This document shows positions 58,953 through 64,000 of a stretch of DNA of 64,000 nt, piece after piece. Position 1 is the stretch's first letter. Each line of letters opens with the position of its first letter. This DNA comes from Microstegium vimineum (taxonomy: Eukaryota; Streptophyta; Magnoliopsida; Poales; Poaceae), in NCBI GenBank assembly GCA_022036555.1, contig CM039129.1:36176051-36240050 (forward strand), read 5' to 3'. The notes under the pieces are model-generated. The model searched no databases, was not told the DNA's origin, and saw only the letters and a program-made list of their open reading frames with translations. Both the position numbers and the translations under genes were made by a program.

Positions 58953-59211
58953 GTGTTTCATTAAGAGAAGCAAGAGTTTCAGATACAACGCAAACGTAAC
59001 CTAGGTTACAAAGTGCTCAACTGAACATCCTATCAACTACCGGGATGACAAGAGTTCAATATTACATGAAAGTAAAGTTGCAACTGGGTTGGAACCGATC
59101 AATGCGATGCAAGGAGCGCGGCTAAGCTCCTGTAGCCCGCTGCGCACCATAGAGATTCCGCTTCTTGCAAGGCTTGATACAATTGCGGCGCCGATCTTGA
59201 ACCTGTTCGAA
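58953..59211. other. Short non-LTR segment between the two LTRs
   Basis: 260 bp beginning GTGTTTCATTAAGAGAAGCA. It lacks a tRNA primer site or gag/pol motifs and resembles an antisense retroelement tail. It may be residual from a deletion. Confidence 0.4.
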
Positions 59212-61222
59212 AGTCATGTGATCAAGGTGGAGAAGATTAAGATGAGGCTTGGCTTGATGGGCCGGTTGCAAGTGTGAAGGGCAAGCGAGTGATGCTTGGC
59301 GCCGATGGACCAACGCAACGGTGAAGAGCAAGTGAGGTCAATATCGATGAACGAACACGGTCACGTGATGATATGGAGTGGATCATATCATTTGTGATAG
59401 GTTGGTGCGTATGTTGCATCAACATTGGAGAAGAAGATGAAATGGAATACACAAGACAAAGGTATAACTTAGAGCATTTCATTTCACCGGTCATAGAGGT
59501 TTAGAGAAGTGTTTGACCGGGTTGAGTTATAGGAAAAGCCGTACTATCAAGAGGGATGCATGGTAGACTAGCTTGATGATGATAAGAGTGCTCAAGTTAC
59601 TAGTCTAGAGACATTTGAGAGAAGCGGTGCAAATCGTTTACTTAGAATAGTGCTTCGGTGGCTCTCTGCTGAGCCACCAGTACTACTGGTCTCCCACCGG
59701 TAGTACCGATGGGCACCGGTGGTACCGTTCAGCTCCCGGTGGGGTTTTCTCGCACGCGAGGGCACTTTGAAGATGTGCTGAAAAATGAACTACCGGTAGT
59801 ACCGGTGAGCCACCGGTAGTACCGGTGAGCAACCGGTAGTACCGTTTGGCTAACTTTGTGCAACGGTCGGGAAGCTCCAACGGTCGGATTCCTTGGACCT
59901 GTAGTACCGGTGGTGCGTCGGGAGCTGCGGGAATAAATAGGCCGCCCCTTCCCTTGGGGCGGTGGTCACCCCCATTATTCCACTCCTACACCTGAGAAAA
60001 AGGGTCCCCAGTGCCTCTCTCTCCCTCTATGCTCCTAGGCTTCAATCTATGGTGGATTTGTGAGAGAGAAGTGAGATTTGAGAGTGGAGAGGATCGATCT
60101 ACGACTTGAGCATTCGATTTCCTCTTCTTGCCGGTTTGCTTTGCATTTGTTGCTCTTGGATTCTTGGAATCCTAGCCGGCTAGGCGTTCTTCGTGCTTGC
60201 CCATGATTTGTTCATCTGTGAGGGAAATTGAAGTGTTTGTAATCCCCATCCGTTCTTAGTGAAAACCTTGGGCACTCTTTGTGTGGGCCTCAAGGGAGAG
60301 GCAAGGAGGTGAAAGAGTCTCCGACCTTTGCGGTCACCTCAACAACGAGGAGTAGGAACTCTAGTGTAGAGTTACCGAACCTCGGTATAAATCGTGAGTC
60401 TCGTGTGCTTGATATTGTGGAGATAGCTTCGACTATCCTTTGCTATTGTGTTCTTCGTGTTCTTCCTCTCTCCCTCAAAGTTCATAGGTTGGGAAGGCCC
60501 GATCTACAAATTGATGAGGAAGCAACCCAAGCAAAGTTCAACATCATCACCCTCAACCTCAAGGAGTGTGGGGAAAAGGTCGGATCCGGATTCAAAGCTC
60601 ATTACGTTGAGATCCCGGAGCTACAGCAAGCCACCGGTAGTACCGGTCCTACTACCGGTAGTACAAATCAGTGGTTTGCATTCTCTATTCACTAGCTTGT
60701 ACTTATTGTTTCATACTTGTGCTAGTGTTTAGTGGTTGCTTTAGTAACTAGTTTAGCTTGTGTGGCTTGCCTAGTTACCTTCTAGCTTGTGTAGCTTAGA
60801 AGTAAGGTCTTGAGTGACTAATTGGCTTGAGTAGCCTTGTTAGTCACATTGCTTAGTTTGTGTAGCTAAGTAAGTTGAGCTCTCTAGTTGGCTTGTGTAG
60901 TCTTGCTAGAGAGCATTGCTAGTGAGCTTAGGTGTTTTGTGCTTTGCTTACTAGTATGTGTAGGAGCTCCCTTTGTGCTTAGAGTACTAGTTGCTTAGGT
61001 TTGTGTGACCTTTCAACCTAGACTTGTTTAGGTGAGCTTCCTAGCTTGGCACCTTAGTAAGCCCAATTAGTATACTTTGCTAGATGCTAGAGTAATAGAT
61101 AGATGGGTGTAGTCTTGGCTAGACCGATAGTTTTAATTCCGCATTTGATTCGGTTAGCCGGAGCGTTTAAGTTTTAGAAAAGACTATTCACCCCCCCTCT
61201 AGTCCGCCATCTCGACCCTACA
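59212..61222 (+). mobile_element. Sirevirus-like LTR, 5'-truncated, ACCGGT-array type
   Basis: Aligns with 56822 onward of the preceding LTR at its start (AGTCATGTGATCAAGGTGG) and with it again from about 60670 to the TCGACCCTACA end. The middle is different: ACCGGTAGTACCGGT palindromic units at 59685-59850 and 60630-60665, and a different transcribed part. A TATA-like AATAAATAGG is at about 59932. The first ~139 bp are absent. CAAGA follows the end (61223-61227). Confidence 0.65.
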
Positions 61223-61227
61223 CAAGA

Positions 61228-62730
61228 TTCCACGAGTTTTGGTGAATCTATGATTTATAGGGATTAAACAGGAAAACATGAATTAATATGGGGGAGAATC
61301 CTATCCCAATATGATTGGTCTGCGCAAACCGAACCGACGACGGCACGAGAAGACTCTAGAAGACCATAGAAGAAACCAGAGCAATGCAGAAGCCCGTTGG
61401 GATGCAGGGAGGCGACCGGTCCAACCCCTAGGTCGGCCAGCCACTAGCATATAGATCCAAAAACTAGCTTATATTGATGGCTTATAGTGGGAGTCTCAAT
61501 TTCATACGTCTTCGTGTGGCGATGGCCCACTAACATATAGATCCAATATAAGTCATTGTTCAAGGTTGTTTTGATCCAAAGGCTGCAGTTCATCCCACCA
61601 GACTATATGGAACCCCAGACCCCCCCCCCCCTCAGGAGAAGAGAAAAAAAAGTCCATACAAGAATTAGTCAATAGAATTCAGAGGTGTCCCTTGAAAGGA
61701 TAACCTTAGAGCTCCACCATACTTAGGGCATAGCTAGAATAGAATAGAATTAGATGCAGGAAGCATAGTTTAGATTATGGATCAAGTCGCGAGGAGGCTC
61801 GGTAAATCCTTGTACTTCTCCCTTGTATAACAATATTATTTATCTAGTTCATCTTTGTTCTTCTAGTTCTTATTTTAGTTCTTGTTCTAGTTGATCTTAT
61901 TGTTCTGGATATGACTACATACTTAGTTATGTATGTGTTCCTTATTATAATGTTCAGTGTCTACTTATTATATATTTATAATAGATAGATTATATTCATG
62001 TTTATACTCATGTTCGTATAGCGCTTATTTATTCGATCGGTGGGTAAGTGATAGACATAGTGTAAGTGTGGTGCTTATGCCTTGTTTATATGCTAATGTA
62101 CCCTATATTCCGGGCCATGTGGTAGATCACATGTGTGACATTCTCATTAGATCCTCTATAGTCCACTCCTCGAATATAGGATGAGCATGGCGAAAGTCAT
62201 GAGTCATGGTTCTACTCTTTTCTTAAACAGTCTTAGTGATTGTCTCTTGGGTGTAGATATAATATAGTTTAAAAAATGATTGCTAGATGTAATTACACTA
62301 ATTAAGATAGTCTATGACTTATAAATAGAATGACATACGAGTTAGTCTTTAATCTTCTATTCTAATATTTATCCTAGACATATTTTTATCATTTATATAT
62401 TATATTTATTATTATAAGATTGATTCCCTATTTGAGTAATGATCTAGTGGAACTCATATCACGTGTGTGTAAAAGTTATAGCTACTTTCCTTTATTATCT
62501 TCCCATTGGTAAAGTATAAATAACGATACCTGAAATATTCCTAGGTGAAATGCTACAACGGGTGTATTTTATCTATGCGCTTGCAGATAACCTTTATTCT
62601 ATATCTTTTGAGTAAATGTCATGATTATAAGTACAACCACATCTCTAGTGTCATGTTAGGGATGACAACTTAACTTAAGTGATGCTAGTAGATGTGACTC
62701 ACCATTTTTGGCTCCATTATCTGGAATGAC
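61228..62730. other. Unassigned intergenic sequence
   Basis: No supported gene. The first bases continue the target site interrupted at 56682. Repeated CTAGTTCTTATTTTAGTTCT-type strings at 61850-61910 suggest old LTR material. Confidence 0.35.
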
Positions 62731-63346
62731 GTTAAGAAATGTCAACGATGGCACACCACGGATGAGAAGCGGCGCGCATGGAGGAATAAGGTATGTTTAG
62801 TGGGGTGAGGTGACCGACATTGTTGGAGCAAAGAGGATCTGCGGCGAGGTGGAGCCCTCCACATGCGTCAGCGTTAGGTCCACGCCGTGGAGGAGATGGC
62901 TCGTGCTGGGGAAGATGGGAGGGGAGGGGGGTGGAGGCGGTGGCATCATCGGCGTGGAGGAGGCGCGGCATGGACGAGCGTCGGTGCAAGGCTGAGTAGA
63001 GGAAGGTTGCAGGGGAAGGTGGGCAAAGGAGGGATGAGCGTCGGCACCAATGAGGACAGGCCCATCAAGGGCTAGGGTTGGGGGCATCCCACCCTCTCCC
63101 CGCGGCCGAGCTTGGTTCATGTAGTAGGAGGGCTTGGTTCAGGTAGTAGGAGACTAGGAGGATGAGATGGTTGGACTTATCATGCTATGAAATTGTTCTT
63201 AATCAAAGAATTGATCATTGTCTATTTGTCTCTTTTGAATTGACCTCTTAATTATAATAGTTGTCTCTTATAAATCGTTACATGAAAATTCCAAAAAGAC
63301 CAGCATACACCTGAAATATAGCAACCCCATACGATACAAGCACATG
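62731..63346. other. GC-rich intergenic patch
   Basis: Overlapping proline- or glycine-rich frames on both strands (62797-63120) reflect GGTGG/GGAGG-rich composition. No protein family recognised, so not called a gene. Confidence 0.35.
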
Positions 63347-63600
63347 CCCCCTCTGTCTTAGATATATAGATGACTCTATGGGATGTGTATAGGTCAAACT
63401 TTATCAATTTTAACTAGATTTGTAAAAAAATAGGTGTAACATTTGTATCTCTAAATAAATTTATTATGAAAATATACTCAACCATCTATCTAATAATGAT
63501 ACTAATTATTTATTATAAATATTAATATTATTTTATATATAATTTATAAAGTTAAAAAAAAAAATTTCGAAAACGAGAATGACTTTATTTTATAACGGAG
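63347..63600. mobile_element. Stowaway-like MITE (diverged)
   Basis: The left part CCCCTCTGTCTTAGATATAT and the right end TTATTTTATAACGGAG before TA follow the family pattern. Arms are imperfect. It lies just downstream of the protease fragment's 3' end. Confidence 0.5.
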
Positions 63601-63706
63601 TATGCAACCCCGCGTGGTCTACATGCGACATATGGTGAGCACACATACCAACACGTGTAGGCTCTACGTAAAACCGGCTGGCGGCATCATCATATATAAA
63701 TCCTCA

Positions 63707-64000
63707 TCACATGGAGCTGCAATCCGCCGGCTGGAAGGAGAGCACTCCGGCGGCAAGGTCGTAGAGAAGGTGCATGTCCTGATGCATGTAGTTGCCGATG
63801 ATGGTCGTCTCGTTCAGCGGCAGCGTGCTGTTGGGCCCTCCCGAGCTGAACACCACCAAGCACGCCGTGCTGTCATCCACGGGCCCCCAGTAATTCTCTG
63901 GCGGCACAACGACGTCCCCGCCGCCGCTGCCGCTTCCAAAGTGCAGCACCAGCGGCGGCACCAACTTGTCGGCGTCCCGCAGCGCCACGCACAGATCGAA
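63707..64000 (-). CDS. Aspartic protease, C-terminal part (runs off window)
   Basis: A minus-strand frame open to the right window edge encodes F-D-L-C-V-A-L-R-D-A-D-K-L-V-P-P-L and ends Q-P-A-D-C-S-S-M with stop at 63709-63707. It is highly similar to the last ~95 residues of the protease at 43766-45085 (V-I-G-N-Y-M-Q-Q-D-M-H there, I-I-G-N-Y-M-H-Q-D-M-H here). The catalytic sites lie beyond the window. It is probably a third tandem copy in the same orientation, possibly intact; that cannot be judged from here. It has a few extra Gly/Ser codons in the G-S-G-S-G-G-G-D loop. Confidence 0.85.
   Translation of the reverse strand, partial: FDLCVALRDADKLVPPLVLHFGSGSGGGDVVVPPENYWGPVDDSTACLVVFSSGGPNSTLPLNETTIIGNYMHQDMHLLYDLAAGVLSFQPADCSSM

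Noticed and set aside
62797..63120. Proline-rich minus frame
   Set aside because: GC-rich low-complexity composition; no signal, domain or splice support.
1..64000. CRISPR arrays, rRNA, operons, phage or plasmid features
   Set aside because: None seen; the window is plant nuclear DNA.

Overview
This window is nuclear DNA from a grass (Poaceae, probably a panicoid; species not determinable by eye). The evidence is intron-split receptor kinase genes with clean GT-AG junctions, a grass-type NLR and F-box/LRR gene, many Stowaway- and Tourist-like MITEs, CACTA-type termini with 'CACTAGTA..AAAAAA' ends, LINE fragments, and LTR elements whose 3' ends carry the familiar 'ATTCACCCCCC' stretch. Nothing bacterial, organellar or viral was seen.

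Layout. 1-366: antisense LINE endonuclease fragment joined directly to the GLPL motif of a 5'-truncated NLR pseudogene (366-2536, two in-frame stops). 3790-4600: decayed LINE reverse transcriptase. 4950-13164 (minus): a malectin-like LRR receptor kinase pseudogene whose second intron holds an antisense F-box/LRR pseudogene (10104-12055). 13421-14314: nested and abutting MITEs. 14315-22761: mostly unassigned repeats with two local tandem duplications and a membrane-protein pseudogene (22362-21733, two in-frame stops). 22762-27266: a complete, young, minus-strand gag-only LTR retrotransposon. 31491-36572 (plus): an intact 11-exon malectin-like LRR receptor kinase, the paralogue of the 4950-13164 gene in head-to-head orientation. 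38456-39790: LINE 3' half. 41938-46433: CACTA-type elements around an intact intronless aspartic protease gene (43766-45085, minus). 49881-50161 and 63707-64000: two more, partial, aspartic protease paralogues in the same orientation. 52490-61227: LTR remnants, a decayed zinc-knuckle retroelement, a complete non-autonomous CACTA element (55042-56082, AAT target duplication) and a composite of two related LTRs flanked by one CAAGA duplication.

Only two genes look functional: the receptor kinase at 31491-36572 and the aspartic protease at 43766-45085. Both are of types linked in other plants to stress or defence at the cell surface or in the secretory/extracellular space. With the NLR and F-box relics, the window reads as a tandem-duplicating, TE-rich defence-type gene region with birth-and-death evolution. 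I found no convincing new biological system. The most informative signals are structural: a chimeric ORF, precise loss of two introns in one paralogue, a MITE with its empty site preserved in a paralogous promoter, a gag frame that runs through the polypurine tract into the LTR, and two related LTRs carrying different palindromic arrays.
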